Shown: positions 63,658 through 64,000 of the stretch, piece by piece
How positions within the stretch are numbered: the first letter of the stretch is position 1
How the letters are laid out: each line of letters starts with the position of its first letter
Assembly: GCF_900116015.1 (NCBI RefSeq)
Contig: NZ_FOYH01000002.1
Span: 670,365-734,364, forward strand
Direction: 5' to 3'
DNA from: Enterobacter sp. kpr-6
GTDB lineage: Bacteria > Pseudomonadota > Gammaproteobacteria > Enterobacterales > Enterobacteriaceae
DNA length: 64,000 nt
Program-made: the position numbers and the translations under genes
The notes under the pieces: generated by a model
Database searches by the model: none
What the model was told of the DNA's origin: nothing
What the model saw: the letters and a program-made list of their open reading frames with translations, nothing else

Positions 63658-64000
63658 CTTTGCTGAGATTAAGCTTTTCGGTGGCTTTGACCAGATCGGA
63701 GAGCGTGCGGACTTTCATTTTTTCCATCACCCGCCGCCGGTGCACTTTGGCGGTGATTTCACTGATGCCCATTTCAGCGGCAATCTGCTTGTTCAAAAGC
63801 CCGGTGACCACCAGTTGCATCACCTCCGTCTCGCGCAGCGTCAGTGTCCGGGTGCGCTCAATAAGTTCCCGCTTTTCTTCCGAGGCTGACATTTCGGCTT
63901 CGGAAACCGCCATCGCCTCGGCTACTGCCAGCAGCAGCGGATCGGGCAGCACGGGCTTGGTGAGAAATTCACAGGCCCCGGCTTTCATCGCCTGTACCGT
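63647..64000 (-). CDS. LuxR/FixJ-type response regulator, C-terminal part only
   Basis: The frame enters from the right edge. The visible 117 residues hold the end of a receiver domain (TVQAMKAGACEFLTKPV, with its conserved Lys-Pro), a linker helix, and a LuxR HTH (LTLRETEVMQLVVTGLLNKQ, then ITAKVHRRRVMEKM). The true start lies outside the window. It converges on the kinase gene with an 11-bp overlap of the 3' ends. It is the best candidate DNA-binding output of the kinase and for the 16-bp-phased repeats. Confidence 0.9.
   Translation of the reverse strand, partial: TVQAMKAGACEFLTKPVLPDPLLLAVAEAMAVSEAEMSASEEKRELIERTRTLTLRETEVMQLVVTGLLNKQIAAEMGISEITAKVHRRRVMEKMKVRTLSDLVKATEKLNLSKVRS

Overview
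This window is chromosomal DNA from a member of the Enterobacteriaceae. About half of it follows, in reverse, the Escherichia coli segment cueR-copA-ybaP-ybaK-ushA-fsr-ybaL-gsk-hemH-adk-htpG-recR-ybaB-dnaX-apt-ybaN-priC-ybaM-mscK-acrR-acrAB-tomB-hha-maa-ylaC-pdeB, with protein sequences close to those of E. coli. The gene content and the GC-rich inverted repeats (CCCTCACCCC...CCCTCTCCC type) between genes suggest the Enterobacter / Lelliottia / Leclercia / Kosakonia group. I cannot fix the genus without a database search.

Layout. 1-3.1 kb: an accessory sugar locus with a GntR regulator (cut by the window edge), a cytoplasmic sulfatase and a divergent PTS EIIBC permease, with two identical palindromes in the shared promoter. 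3.1-6.1 kb: cueR/copA copper efflux with a typical CueR promoter and the CopA(Z) frameshift site. 6.3-18.3 kb: conserved housekeeping genes; the aes gene found between hemH and gsk in E. coli is absent. 18.3-23.4 kb: recR, ybaB and dnaX, but with a divergent pirin/LysR pair and two terminators between ybaB and recR. 23.5-36.6 kb: apt, ybaN, priC, ybaM, mscK, the acrR/acrAB efflux locus with its operator, tomB-hha, maa and ylaC. 36.7-37.8 kb: a GNAT acetyltransferase and the zinc-independent ribosomal protein pair ykgM-ykgO behind a Zur-like operator. 37.9-41.5 kb: a second sugar locus with PTS EIIBC, a mannonate-dehydratase-like enolase-superfamily enzyme and a GntR/UTRA regulator. 41.6-47.6 kb: pdeB, then lacZ and lacI with a lac operator but no lacY. 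47.7-51.2 kb: a YczE/YczR membrane protein-MocR regulator pair, a MazF-type toxin-antitoxin pair and an unrecognised two-gene operon that begins with a ribbon-helix-helix-like protein.

51.4-64 kb is the least familiar part. It is a divergent locus in which one arm carries an amidohydrolase, a DoxX gene broken by a stop codon, an MFS exporter and an alpha/beta hydrolase. The other arm carries a YcaC-like cysteine hydrolase, two tandem XapX membrane proteins, a stand-alone receiver protein and an 1855-residue pseudokinase-ATPase-GAF-PAS-histidine kinase, followed by a convergent LuxR-type response regulator cut by the window end. The promoter region between the arms has three copies of TAGTTATAC spaced exactly 16 bp apart. 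I read the locus as a signal-controlled small-molecule processing and export system of unknown substrate.

Six arrays of REP-like inverted repeats lie at gene ends. Two of them supply the last codons and the stop codon of a gene (ybaM and pdeB). No rRNA, tRNA, CRISPR array, insertion sequence or prophage was seen.
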